Assembly: GCA_037043235.1 (NCBI GenBank) | Contig: JAWRVZ010000053.1 | Coordinates: 3,046,001-3,110,000, forward strand | Length of the DNA: 64,000 nucleotides | Reading direction: 5' to 3' | Origin: Rhodeus uyekii | Lineage: Eukaryota > Chordata > Actinopteri > Cypriniformes > Acheilognathidae | Shown: one piece after another, positions 1 through 12,000 of the stretch | How the letters are laid out: every line of letters begins with the position of its first letter | Numbering within the stretch: position 1 is the stretch's first letter | Program-made: the position numbers and the translations under genes | Notes under the pieces: model-generated | What the model was told of the DNA's origin: nothing | Databases searched by the model: none | Seen by the model: the letters and a program-made list of their open reading frames with translations, nothing else

Positions 1-315
1 CATAATGGGTTTCATTTGTGGGCTACGTCAACTGACCCAAATAAGTCTAATGTTTCTTGAGGGGGTGGTGTGAGCTTGGCCAAAAGGGTCAGTTTAGGTT
101 GTGGAGTGTCTTAAGGTGAGATAAAGCAGAGGCTGTAGATAAGGACACAGCACAGGAGTCAACTGGATTGATTTAAAGCTGGTTATCCTACCTCAGTCTG
201 GTGGTCTGGCCCTTGTGTTGTTTAGAAAGGAAACAGCCAAGTAGATTTAACATGATTTATGTCCCTAGACAAAATACTTTCAACCAGGTCTGCATGCAAT
301 GGCTCTGGACTGGGC

Positions 316-673
316 TGTTACGATACATTTCATACCTTTGTAAACTTGATTGTCGCAGTCATGTCGAGTCTCGTCACTTCCTGTTTCCTCCCGTGTGATC
401 CATTGTGTTTCCATCAGCTGTCATGCCAGCCACTCCCCTTGTTAGTCTCGTCAGGTGTTTCCCATTATCCAATATATATAAACCCTGATGTTAGCTGACG
501 TTCCTATGACTAAGTGTGTGGATGTTTGTCTCCGTGCTCCTAGTTCTTCGTGTACTCCTAGCATTTTTCACAAGTATGCCTTTTTGTTTGTTTGTATTTA
601 AAGTTTTTTGTTTTATTTAAAGTGAATTTGAGTTTGATCCTGTTCTCCGCATCACACACGCCCTTGTGTTACA
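316..673 (+). mobile_element. LTR-like sequence
   Basis: It runs TGTTACG to GTGTTACA and shares the 'cacttcctgttt', 'ctccgcatcacaca' and A/T-rich polyadenylation region of the solo LTRs near 52 and 54 kb. The flanking bases do not match, so either the boundaries are approximate or the duplication has decayed. Confidence 0.5.
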
Positions 674-3600
674 CTGTGTGAAAGAGACATGCACTTCAAT
701 TTATTTAAATCTGCATTTGCAGTGCAATTTAAAAACATTTACATGCAGATAGTAATAAAAGGCCACTTACATGTATTTAAAGTGACTCCGATTTCATGAA
801 TGTTTATAAAACACTTTTTTAAAGATTTAAAAAAATCTTTTTAAATCTCAGTTTCACAGTTTAATAATCTTTTGTCATTTAAAGCACACTTATTTTGATG
901 TGCTGACTAACAAACTAAAGCACATGCAAAGTACTTGATTTTCATTTTAAGTAGTGTGTAATTCAATATTACATTTAAAGGCAGGCTAAGTGATTTGTTC
1001 CCAAAACATTTTTTGTTATGCTGGTTGAAATCAATCACGGAGTCAAGTGGTCTAAATGTATATGTATATAAATCACCTTTGAAAGGAGTAGGACCATAAA
1101 ATATTAATTGCAAACTTCAGACCTAATGAATTGGTACGATGTCCCACCTGCCTGTTAGTGTCTGAATTTTCATAAATCCACACATCATCGCGCAGACATC
1201 AAATGTTATCTTCATAATTCATGCTATGCAAAGTTAGACAGACTTAACATTGGGGAAATTTAACAATTAATATTCATCAATTGTATTAATTCACCTGCTC
1301 TTTTAAGGCTGCTGTTCAGCCAAAAAAAAAAACTTTGTTTATATCGTTTTCCTGTGACCAATGTAAAGCTGCTTTGAAACAATCTGTATTGTAAAAAGTG
1401 CTATATAAATAAAGGTGACTTGACTTGACTTGACAGACGTCAGTCACCGAGCCCCGCAACCGAACAGCATCCACCTTTTAAAGTTTCTTTTAAAGCAAAA
1501 AAAAAAAAAAACCCCGTAACAATTGTAAATTGGAATAGATTGAAACCTGTGATGTTATACTCCGAGTGGCTCATGACTGGTTTGTTTCAATGCCAACACT
1601 ATCAACCCTGAAATGAATCTGCAACAGTCAGGTGTTACAGGTCAGTACAATTTAAGTTATGTTCTTTATTATTGTAATGTTATGTGATTTGAGACATAAG
1701 TTATGACTCTCTTCTCTCATGAAGTTTTTGTTTGCTCGCTACAATGGAGACATTTTGAAGGGAGGGTGGGATCTCATGCTTTCAAAGCTAGCTTGCTATT
1801 GCAAGCCTTTCCGAAATTTGCTTACCCTACACTCAACATACAATTTTTTTAAAGAAATGTTATTAAAGTAGATTTGAGCATATTTTAGATTTTCTGCAAA
1901 CCATATTTCAAAGATAATTTAATAATTAGAGAACTTATGAAATATGTACCAAAAACACTCTAAAGTTCAGATAATTCCATTTAATATGAATTTAAACTAA
2001 AAATACAGTGCAACTAACATACAAATTGTAGTCAGAAAACATTTAATCCAGTTAAGTATATTATTTTCTAGTATATTCTGTGATAGGTACTCTTTTTAAT
2101 GCTAAAGTGGTACACTTCTTTTACAGAAGGGAATGTACATTAGATTTCATGATGGACAGGTTTGTGAACATTCTCAGTGGTCATTGAATTATTTTACTCC
2201 TGACTTTATAAGTCATGAACATTAAATTGACCATTTAAAGCATTAAATGTTTTTACACAGTTTTTCTTTTTCCATTTAAAAAGTCAAAAGTCAGATTTTT
2301 GTGTGTAATGACGTAAAGAGTTCATTAAAGACAGCAGGCCGGGGAAAATAAGCAGTTTTTGGAATGATTTACATGTGTGATAAGCAGCATTTTTACTTAC
2401 CAGCAGTGACCTTTCACCTTTCACCCTATGAAATATAAATCTTGAAGTAATAGAGCTCCTCTCTTTCACTTTGAAGCAAGACCTTTAACACATATTTCTT
2501 CTGTTCATCCCAAAATTCTGGGGCCTCATGAGGAGGACAGTAAAGTAACTTATTTTCTTTCAGAAAGACTGACTTCTATTTATTTCACTGCACCAAATAC
2601 GTTATCCAATAAGAGGCCAGTGTCCAATCAGTGACGGCTTTAAGAAACAGACTGCATTCCCTCAAGGAAACACTGAATGCCCCCCTCAGAGGATTCTTTT
2701 TCTCCTTTCAGAAACAAATTTAACGTAAAAACTGCTCCTAAACTGCCTAAAAACCCATCGCTCCTTTCTCAATAAAGGAAATAGTGGAAAGGATGAAAAT
2801 GCATAAATGTACGGCGAACTACAGAAAGCTCTGGGCTGTGTTTCTCAAAACTTGATCTTAGAGACCTTTGGTGGCAATGGTTCAAACACAAATGGTTCAG
2901 TCACATCTGTATATAATTAGTTTTTAAATGAAAACAACACAGCACTGGTCCTAAAACTAAGTTTTACTCTTGTGTTTTCTAAGATTTTATTTTGTAATAC
3001 TAACAGAATGATAATAGATAAGACCTGGTAGTGCATGTGCACGTGATATCTCTTTATGAAGTTTCATAACATCAACATATTGTACAGATCAAGATTTGGT
3101 ATTCTAAACATTAAAAAATCCTGAATGTGCAGAGAAATAAGAAAAGAAAATGTATGCACGGTATGAACTGTGTTTTTTTCTACAAAAAAAGTACAATTAG
3201 TTTAAACGATCATTATATAATTTTTCTGTTTAACTAATAAGGTTATATTCAGTCCCTTCTGAAATTAAACTAAAAATCTGTTCTGTGCAAGAAGAAAACA
3301 AAGCTCGCATTCCTTAACTTCCAGAATTATTTTATCAAGCCATCAGACATTTTAGATGCAAAAATTCACTTTAAAACACAAAGGGAAAATTATAAGTGAG
3401 ACATTTTTTAAAGGTTAAAGGTTTAAAATAAAGGTTCTGCTGGTGTCTTGCTCATTTGAAAGTGTTGTATTTTCTTCTTACTTTTTAAAACTAACACAAC
3501 ATGCCACTCTATAATATTGGTCAGAGTATCACATCCTTATTATAAGAAAAAGGGAGAGATGTCTGGCTCCAGGTCTATTTACCTCATAGGGCAGCAGAGC

Positions 3601-4635
3601 AGTGAGAGAGGGAGAGAGAGACAGGTCTGGCTGCTGTCTTTGCCAAGAGTTCTTATGATGAGAAAACCATTCTCACATCCCCCATAGTCTGTTAAATGCA
3701 CTTATACAGGCACATAACGGCATTATACACATATACAGTGGCACCAAAAAGTATTTGGACACTTTTGGACTGAAGCATACTTTATCCGATGGTAGGTGCT
3801 TCTGTCATACTTGGGAGATTTGACAACGTCAGTAAATTACAGTATTGCAGCACTCTCATTTGATCAATCAGGCACTGGTTTTGGTGCCGGTTCACCATAC
3901 AGACTGTTGAGAGCACGGTAAACTCCGTTAGTAATTGAATATATTGGTTTCCTGTAAATAAGGTTTCCAGAGTTAGTCATACTTCAGCATATTACACACG
4001 TAAGTCATGTCCTCTGTTGCAGTGTGTTTGATATACGGGGTAATGTGAAAATCTGAGACCGGATTTAAACTGCATATATTCCATTATTCCATTTTTTAGC
4101 GTGAATAAGTTCAGGATGAATAAAAGCCATCCGCCAACTTACTTACCAACTTAGAGCATTCACCTCTTAAATACTCTGAAACTGAAGCTATCCTTTATGT
4201 AATAATTAACCATAATTCCAATGAGACTGTACTGATGCTGTATAAAAAGTAGAGACAGACACTCACAGTTTTGGTTCAGTGTTGTATACCACTTACTGGA
4301 AGTTATTAAAAGCATGTTTCTTAATTTTCTCAATAGAAAAGAAGTGGTTGACCAACGTTCCCCCATTGCTAAGCTAAAAAAGGACAATTTTTTGGACAAA
4401 TTCACTTGCTGTAGGCTGGTCCTGCAATGGGCTGTTAGAGTTCCTCTGAAACCCCTCTTCTTCCCCCAGCTCCACATGCCAAGATCTGAATGTCCATTTA
4501 TGCAGCAGCATATCTTACATGCTCACAGAAGCATGTCTGTGTATCTAATTGCAGTAGCAAGTCCATACTTGCGTAACAAATCTTCTAATTTGGGCAACTT
4601 GAAAAACAGTAAGATTTCTTTTGCAACAGTTTAAG
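674..4635. other. Non-coding stretch
   Basis: No exon with convincing splice sites or a conserved peptide was found. The stretch is AT-rich. It includes the repeat tail near 1.4 kb and, at 3735-3775, a Tc1/mariner-like terminal sequence (cagtggcacc...agtatttggacac) with no clear partner end. A gene to the left could have its 3' UTR here, but nothing shows it. Confidence 0.5.
1325..1436 (+). repeat. Dispersed repeat tail
   Basis: It contains 'gtaaagctgctttgaaacaat' followed by 'gctatataaataaaggtgac' and a short (ttgac)n tail, a common fish repeat 3' end. Confidence 0.6.
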
Positions 4636-5576
4636 TGTGTTTTGATCCTGGTTTTCCCCATGTGCTCCTTTGTTTTCATCCTGATCACCTGTATCCTGTA
4701 ATCACAGCGCTTGTTATGTCAGCTGTGACTTGTTTCTTTGATTGGAAGCCCTGTGTTCTGTTTAGTTCTCAGCTTATTGTCGTCTATGTATCGTTCGCGT
4801 AATGTCGTGTGTTTCCGCGATCCCCCTAGTCTACTGAGTTTTGGTCATCAAAGCACATTTATTCTGACGTTCCTTCATCTTTGTGCTGTTTCTACATACA
4901 ACCGTGACAGAAGAATGGACGCAAACAAAGTAAGAATATGGTAGCGAGCGGTAGTCAAAATGTTATGTTTAGACCAACTAGACAGAAGCCTCAAGGACCA
5001 CACAAGGGATTTTTTTACAGCTGTCATGCCTGACAAAATTTCACAACTACTCATTGAAGGTATTTTGTTACACCTGCTTCAATTAGTGGACAAAGGCACT
5101 CCTGCCCATTGATGGTCCTTGAGGTAACTTTGTCGACTATTTTGATTGGGAGCTGGCCATCAGTGGATCCCCATTTCCCGTTGGCATAGCAGACAAATCC
5201 GCTCCGGCGAGATATGTTCCCTAGTCTGCTGGGTGCTATTTCCTTGTTATAGCCAAGGAGGCTGAGCCACCGGCACCTTCCTGAACTTTCGGTATCACCC
5301 TGGAGGCTTCCTGTCCTGGTGTCTCTCTTCCTCAGGTGGGGGGAGTACTCTCACAGTTCCCCATCTGCTCCTTTGTTTTCATCCTAGTCATCCTGTGTCC
5401 TATAATCGCGTTGTTTGTCATGTCAGCTGTTGTCTCATTTCTTTGATTGTTCATCTGCTATATAATCCTGTGTTCTGTTCAGTTCTCGGTCTATTCTCAT
5501 CAATGTATCGTTCCCTAGTCTCCTGAGTTTTGGTCATTTGGTCATTGTTTCTACACCCAACCCGACAGAAACAATT
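4636..5576 (+). mobile_element. Short LTR retroelement remnant with both LTRs
   Basis: Two related LTR copies (about 4636-4911 and 5345-5576) share 'gctcctttgttttcatcct', 'tgtcagctgt' and 'gagttttggtcat'. They enclose about 430 bp that ends in a purine-rich tract (aggtggggggag near 5335), placed where a polypurine tract would be. The interior has no pol gene and at most a fragment of gag. No matching flanking duplication is seen. Confidence 0.6.
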
Positions 5577-6092
5577 TTCCCCCAGAAATTACTAGTACAT
5601 TGCACAATCAGTTACAAAGAATCAGCAAGTAACACATTGAATCAAATGAGAAGTTTAAAGTAGAAAGACTGCAATGGTATTTTCTTATAAAACACCAGTA
5701 CTCCAGTAATCTTTGTTTTATTTACAACTATAGGGTTTGAAAGGGAAGGCAGTTAAGAAAGAAAGCATGGAAGAGTGAGAAAAGAGTGGAAAAAGAAAAA
5801 AAAGGACAGGCATACTGCTTTCTCTGACCCAGTTGTAAAGCTGATATAAAGTTGGACTCATGCAGTAATCACAGTCATTATGAAATACAGTCAGTTATAT
5901 CCCTCATAGGTATAAAATGCTCTATGAGGAGGTAAATGAGTGCAGATCATCTTTCATAGATGGATCTTAAGATGATGTAAGCTGTAGAGAGTTGGAACCT
6001 GTCCTTTGGTCATGGAAGAGCATTTCCAGCAATTGCTAGAGGGACGTGACAACAAAACCAGGACTATAACACACATACTCTGACACGAGCAG

Positions 6093-6125
<33 letters not shown>

Positions 6126-6654
6126 ATCAGAACAAGGTGTTTCTGCTGGCCTTCAGAACTGCAAGAAAGCCAAGCTTGAAGACTCAGAAGATTTATAATA
6201 AAAACCCCTCCTCCTCCTCCTCCTCCTCTTCACACTGCTTTCTCAATCTCTCTCTTTCTCTGCTCCACATCTGTTTCTGGCCCCTCACATCAGGCCCAGG
6301 AGACAACAGAATATAGGTCAATGTGCACAGCTGAAACTATGACCACACTCACTTATTATCTGATAGAAGGACATTAAAAAGACATGTATGGCATCAACAC
6401 TGTAGTCAATCTTCATCATGCGATTTGCCATCTCTTCAAATGATTGGTGAGATCACGCCAAGTGAAAAATGTTTTTTTTTCCAAATATATAGGTTAGACT
6501 GACCTCTGCTGGTGAATCTGATGATGTACATAAAATCAGAAAATAATTCTACTCACATTAACACATTAAGAAGGTAAAACCATAAATATTTATATTAATG
6601 GTGCATTCAGCAGTTCTAAAGCTAGAATTATCTATTTGCTATTCTTCATGTACT
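5577..6654. other. Non-coding stretch with simple repeats
   Basis: A purine-rich run (about 5745-5810), a CA repeat (6095-6123) and a short tcc repeat (6209-6230) are present. No gene is seen. Confidence 0.5.
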
Positions 6655-6658
6655 TTAA

Positions 6659-7004
6659 AGTCGGCATGAAACAGAAGCTGAAATAGCCATTTTTCCCCTG
6701 ATGTGATTTATATCCAAGTGAAATGGCTTCTCGAACAAGAATACAAATATAGTGCAGAACTTGATTTTATCCATCAGGAATTGATTGAATGGTTGTGTTG
6801 TGCCATTGCTGTGATGTCTACAGGTTGATGCCGGTAAACACATCATCAAGAGATATTGGTGCAAGAGGGAGGGGAAGATATTGTGATTAAAGATTATGAG
6901 GGAACCTGAACCTGAATGATGTACAGGGATGAATCATTTATAATAAATACTGCAATATTTTATAAAATAAAATAAGATTTGTCCATTTTGGTTTCATGTT
7001 GACT
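6659..7004. mobile_element. Short inverted-repeat element with TTAA target
   Basis: The ends read agtcggcatgaaac and gtttcatgttgact as inverted repeats. They lie between two TTAA tetranucleotides (6655-6658 and 7005-7008), fitting a piggyBac- or Kolobok-like insertion. There is no coding capacity. Confidence 0.6.
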
Positions 7005-7059
7005 TTAAAATGAATCATAAGGGTTCCCCACCCTGGGTTACATGATGCTTTGTTAAAGA

Positions 7060-7570
7060 TGTATCGCTTCACTAATGCATGTGCCCTCATAATCTTTAAT
7101 CAAAATTAATCTTCAAACTTTTGCAGTGACATCTCTTCTCTTTTCTTTTTTGATGATGACGTGTTTACTGGTGTGAGGGAAGGATCAACCTGTCACTCAA
7201 CTCACAGATCAGTTGAGGCCTAATGGTTAAGAGAATCTGACTTACAGCATACCAAGTTCGAATCTCAATACTGGTAGGAAAATATTAGATGGGGGAACGA
7301 ATGAACAGTATACTCATGACTGAGCAAGGCACCGAAAACCCGGATCACTCTGACAGCAAATGGCTGGCCACTGCTTTGGGTGTGTGTGCCCATGGTTTGC
7401 AGTGTGTGTTCGTTCACTACTTAATGTTCCTAATTTGTGCGTGCATGCACTCACTTGGATGGATTAGCAGAGGACAAATTTAGTGTTACCATACTTGGCC
7501 TTCGGGTCACATGAGATCACAGCAACCATCCAATCAATTCCTGATGGACAAAATCTAGTCTTGGCTAATT
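7060..7570 (-). mobile_element. Second copy of the TTAA element, split by a SINE
   Basis: The outer parts (7070-7200 and about 7505-7560) are a reverse-oriented diverged copy of 6659-7004, including 'ccctcataatctttaatcaaaa' and 'caattcctgatggacaaaat'. Between them is a tRNA-derived SINE. Another fragment of the family is at about 11,775-11,990. Confidence 0.5.
7215..7495 (+). repeat. tRNA-derived SINE
   Basis: An A-box-like taatggttaagag and a B-box-like agttcgaatctc about 40 bp later mark the tRNA head. The body has 'gagcaaggcaccga' and 'aaatggctggccactgc', known from abundant teleost SINEs. Confidence 0.6.
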
Positions 7571-7819
7571 CTGCGTGAAATGCATTACTAAGAGATTTAA
7601 TTACTTTCCTTGAAAAGTAATTTCTTTTCTTTAATTTAATTACACTTAATTCTGCTGTAATTGCATTAAATAACGCATAGACTTTAGAACGATTCTATAT
7701 TTCAAAAACAATTGCTGGATGTAACATAAAAATGTATGATAAAATGCATGTTTTTAACGTAATCTTCTGGCTTTAAATACTTTGGCCAATTCATAAATAA
7801 TGTATGCAATTTTATATCA

Positions 7820-7825
7820 TTTATT
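7820..7825 (-). terminator. Candidate polyadenylation signal of mreg
   Basis: An AATAAA hexamer on the minus strand lies about 180 nt after the mreg stop codon. It is a plausible 3' end, but no transcript evidence is available. Confidence 0.4.
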
Positions 7826-8006
7826 TGAAAGAATTCACATGAATTTTGTGCAAAAGTACGTTTCACTCAGATATATGTCACAATAGGGGAGGAACAATTC
7901 ATTCTTAATGTCATTCATTCTTAATTCCTCAGGACAAAACATCATTAGTTGTAGAATAAGCATCGAAAAGAGCAAATGAGTTCAAGTTCAAAAGTTCCTT
8001 TCCATC

Positions 8007-9045
8007 TCAAGACTCAATTTTTGGATATTTCTCTTTGGCCAACCGCACAAATTCTTCAGCACTGTCCAAAGACACCAGACGATCCTAGAAAATGATTGTT
8101 ACAATTAAAAAGTAAACTTTTTCCTTTAAACTGACTGAACTGCTTTGAAAACTGGGACAACCTTGATCAAGCAAAATATAATAATGTAGATTTAACTCTA
8201 CTGTTTATATTACATGTTTATCATGTAATGTAAATATATTTGAGGCTAAAGATCAAGACGATAATTTATTATGCAGACATTAATTTACCATGACGAAGAC
8301 ATATATTTCGTTGTTGTTGAGCCCACAGGGGAAGAGGCTTGTTTCCTTTGACACTGTGTGCAGAAGTTCTTTGGCCTTCTCCACATTCTCCCAGTCACTC
8401 CGAATGGTTTGTCTGTTCACTGTCAGTAAGGAATCCACCTCCTTCTGGTAACCTGGATCAACAACATACATATACAATTACAATTTTACATGAATGCACT
8501 TCTTCAGACACCAAGGAATGCTTTCACTCTACACAGACATTACATGGGCAAATAAGTGTTTGATTTGGTGTGCGAGTATTGTATAATTAAGTTTAAATAA
8601 TTAACCATTTTAAACTAAATGAAAATTTTTCTCACCCTGACAAGAGCTGGAAACGTATGTCAGAGAATTAAATAAGATTAAAAAAGTCAATATAACATAG
8701 CATATTTATTCTTAATTTTCAAACAGTATAGTGTAGTGCAGGGGTCGGGAACCTATGGCTCGCGAGCCATATATGGCTCTTTTGATGGCTGCATATGGCT
8801 CTTTTGACGCCGCCGCCCGTCGACAGATACTTCCGCGTTCGGAGGACAGGCAGATCGCGCCGCCGCACCCGCGTTACTTCCGCGTTCGGAGGACAGGCAG
8901 ATCGCGCCGCCGCACCCGCGTTACTTTCGCGTTCGGAGGACAGGCAGATCGCGCCGCCGCACCCGCGTTACTTTCGCGTTCGGAGGACAGGCAGATCGCG
9001 CCGCCGCACCCGCGTTACTTTCGCGTTTGGAGGACAGAGACATCA

Positions 9046-9077
<32 letters not shown>

Positions 9078-12000
9078 CGACAGATCGATCGCTTCGGACT
9101 ATGGCTCTTCACAGCTTCATATTTAAAAAAAAAAGGGTATATGGCTCTCTCAGACAAAAAGGTTCCCGACCCCTGGTGTAGTGCTTACAATGCCAAAGGT
9201 CATGGGTTCGATTCGCAGGGAAAGCAAGAACTGATTAGAACGTTAATGTGTATCTTGAATACAATGTAAGTTGCTTTGGAAAGCGTCTGCCACATGCATA
9301 AATGTAAAAAAAGAGACTATATATCACCTCACCCAGCTGAAGCAAGATCTTCTTCCAACGTGTCCCAACTTCTCTTCGAGCACATCTCAGAGTATGGATG
9401 TCATAGTTCAGCTTCTCCCATTCCTAACGCGCGCACACACACACACAGGTTTTCTTGTTTTTTAACTCTAAACTTAAACTCTAAACTCACAGAACACATT
9501 CTGCATGATTTATAAGCTGCTTTCCTTAAAGACATGAGTTTAACAGGACCACACACACATCGACACAAATATGTATTTATATCACAGTCCACATCTAGTC
9601 TACGAATCAACAAATCTGTGCAAATACAGCATAAGTTGTGAAACATAGGAAAAGTGGTCAAAGAGCAAGACAGAGACGCTCTGAAGAGCTTTGTGAATGG
9701 AGGTTAAGTTTGCATGGCAGAACATCACTATTGAGTTACCGTCAATTGACTCTAACATGTTCATAAGTGCATTATTGACCATGTGCTCTTCCAACTGTCC
9801 ACAGGCTGATAAACATGAGAAAAGTTAAAGCTTTCTGATCCTGTATGAAGTGCAGACAAGAAATTAACAACAAAAGGTTTTTAGAATATATATATATATA
9901 TATATATATATACATTTTTTTTTTAAAGAACCAAAGATTGAAAGTGACCATGAAATGATTCAGGTTAACCCTAGTTCCCCGAGATGGAATGAGACGCAAT
10001 GGGAACGCTTTAGCGCGATTTTCTCTTGAAGCACAAAAGAACGAACCTGTGTGAATGCAGGCGGAAGGCGTCATGAGCAATTAGTATATAAGGTGCGCCG
10101 TAACCTTGCCAGTGTCTGAAACAAGCCCGACATGCGCAAGAGCTGAGGCTGAGCGATGCAGTGTCTTGTTTTCTCTCAGGGAACTAGGGTTACATACGTA
10201 GCCTGAGACGTTCCCTTTCTAGGGAACTCGAGCTGCGTCAGCGGACAAAAGTACAACCAGCGAAACATTAAAAAAAAAAAAAAACATGTGTCCCCAGAGC
10301 GAGGTTCTAGCCAAACTATTAGAACCTAGACAAGAAAGCGGGAAGGCACAGCCAGCCGCATGCACCACAGGAAAAGTCCTGCCGAAAGCCCCGCTCCAGT
10401 AGGAGTGGGCCCGGATGCAAAAGCACCCCGGCCACTCAAGCAAGGAAAAGTCTCAACTAACCCTAGCTACAGACAGATGATCTGCATGAGCCACAGGGCC
10501 TCAGCCTCAGTGGACATAGGTGGCCAGTGCTTACACTGGGGTGCAGATTTTCCAGGACGACGGGGGGAGGAATGCCCGCAGTACAGAAGTAAGGCCGCAG
10601 AAAGTGGCCTAAGACCTCCGAGGAAAAGGAAAAAGAGTGAGGGAAGGACCTCACCGATAGAGAGGGGGAAAAACCCCGGGTAAGTCCTGAAACCCAGGAA
10701 TAAGACCGAAGGTCTTGAATAAGGTATCGAAGCGCACTAAGATATACGTGCTGACACTACTACCAAGACCCCTACAACACTCAGAGAGGTGGCTCTTCAA
10801 GGAGGGACCGAATACACCCAAAAAAGCACGAAACCGCCGATGCTGATGGAACCTCTGGTTGAACCCAGACTGACTAGAAGACTTCTCAGGAAAGAGAGGT
10901 GTCGAGGTCCACGGAGAGATCCATGCTGACCACGAAACCAATTTACTCACTATGCCTAGGGAGGTGGCCCCCCAAGGGGGGAGAGCACCCCCTAACTTGT
11001 GCGTAGACCCAGAGTGGACCTAACCACAAACCGGGAAGCACTGAAACACACGAAACGATCTGTGCCGGCAGCGATACCAGTCCTTGGAGATGCCTAGGGA
11101 GGTGGCCCCCCCACAGGAGGGCAACACACCCTAATTTAAACGTCACAAGCTTTTCTCTTTTTGTTGAGTAACAACAAAAGAAGGGAGGTAACGAGGCGCA
11201 CGGAGATATCCATGCTGACAACGAAACCGATTTACTCACTACGCCTAGGGAGGTGGCATCTCACCGGGGTGGCAAAAAGAACATCTCAATAGGGCTCGAA
11301 CTGCAGTCTTCCGCATGATAGGCAAAGACAGTGTCCGCTTTACCACCTCAGCGCCCTCGAGCGATGAGCGTGCATGCCAAGTGGGAGCATCTTCAATTGC
11401 AAAGTATTACTGCAAGAAGTAACGAAGCCAGTGTCCTCAAACACTGACTGTGCATGCTCCGCTCCCAAATAAACAATGAAAGACTGTGTGCATCCCTACT
11501 TACATAGTAGCATGGGCAAGGACAAACACATAAACATAAAGAATGTTTGCTTTGCCAAATCGGCATACATACACGTTTTACTAAAGCTTCCGTTTCCGGG
11601 TTGCAGCACGCTATTTATACTCCTGGCTCATGACGTCATCCGCATGCATTCACACAGGTTGTTCTATTGTGCTCAAAGAAACAATTGTGCTAAAGCATTC
11701 CCAATGCGTTATCGACGCAACTTGAGTTCCTTAGAAAGGAAACCAAAACTGACAATCCTTTTTTTATATTGCAGGATTTATTATAAATGATTCATCCCTG
11801 CAGATCATCATTTTTTAATTAATGTGCCTCTATAATCCTTAATCAAAATATCCTTCCCTCCTTCTTGCAGTGACTTCTCTTCTCTTCTCCATTTACTGGC
11901 GTGAGGTCGTGACTACCTGTCACTCATGTGACATCACAGCAAAAGCCATCCAGTCCATTCCCTATTGACAATATCAAGTTCTGTGTTACCTTTTCTTGGT

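Noticed and set aside
3590..3660. Possible minus-strand exon with a GTAAAT donor
   Set aside because: The sequence is a low-complexity CTCT/GAGA block with no convincing acceptor.
8830..9040. Regular repeats that could suggest a CRISPR-like array
   Set aside because: The 47-bp units are contiguous with no unique spacers and lie inside a eukaryotic transposon.
8755..9181. Arg/Pro-rich overlapping reading frames
   Set aside because: They come from the 47-bp tandem repeat and poly-C run of a hAT element, in several frames at once.
10219..11239. Several 75-107 aa reading frames
   Set aside because: They lie in the interior of the DIRS-like element, in both strands and many frames, with no conserved domain.
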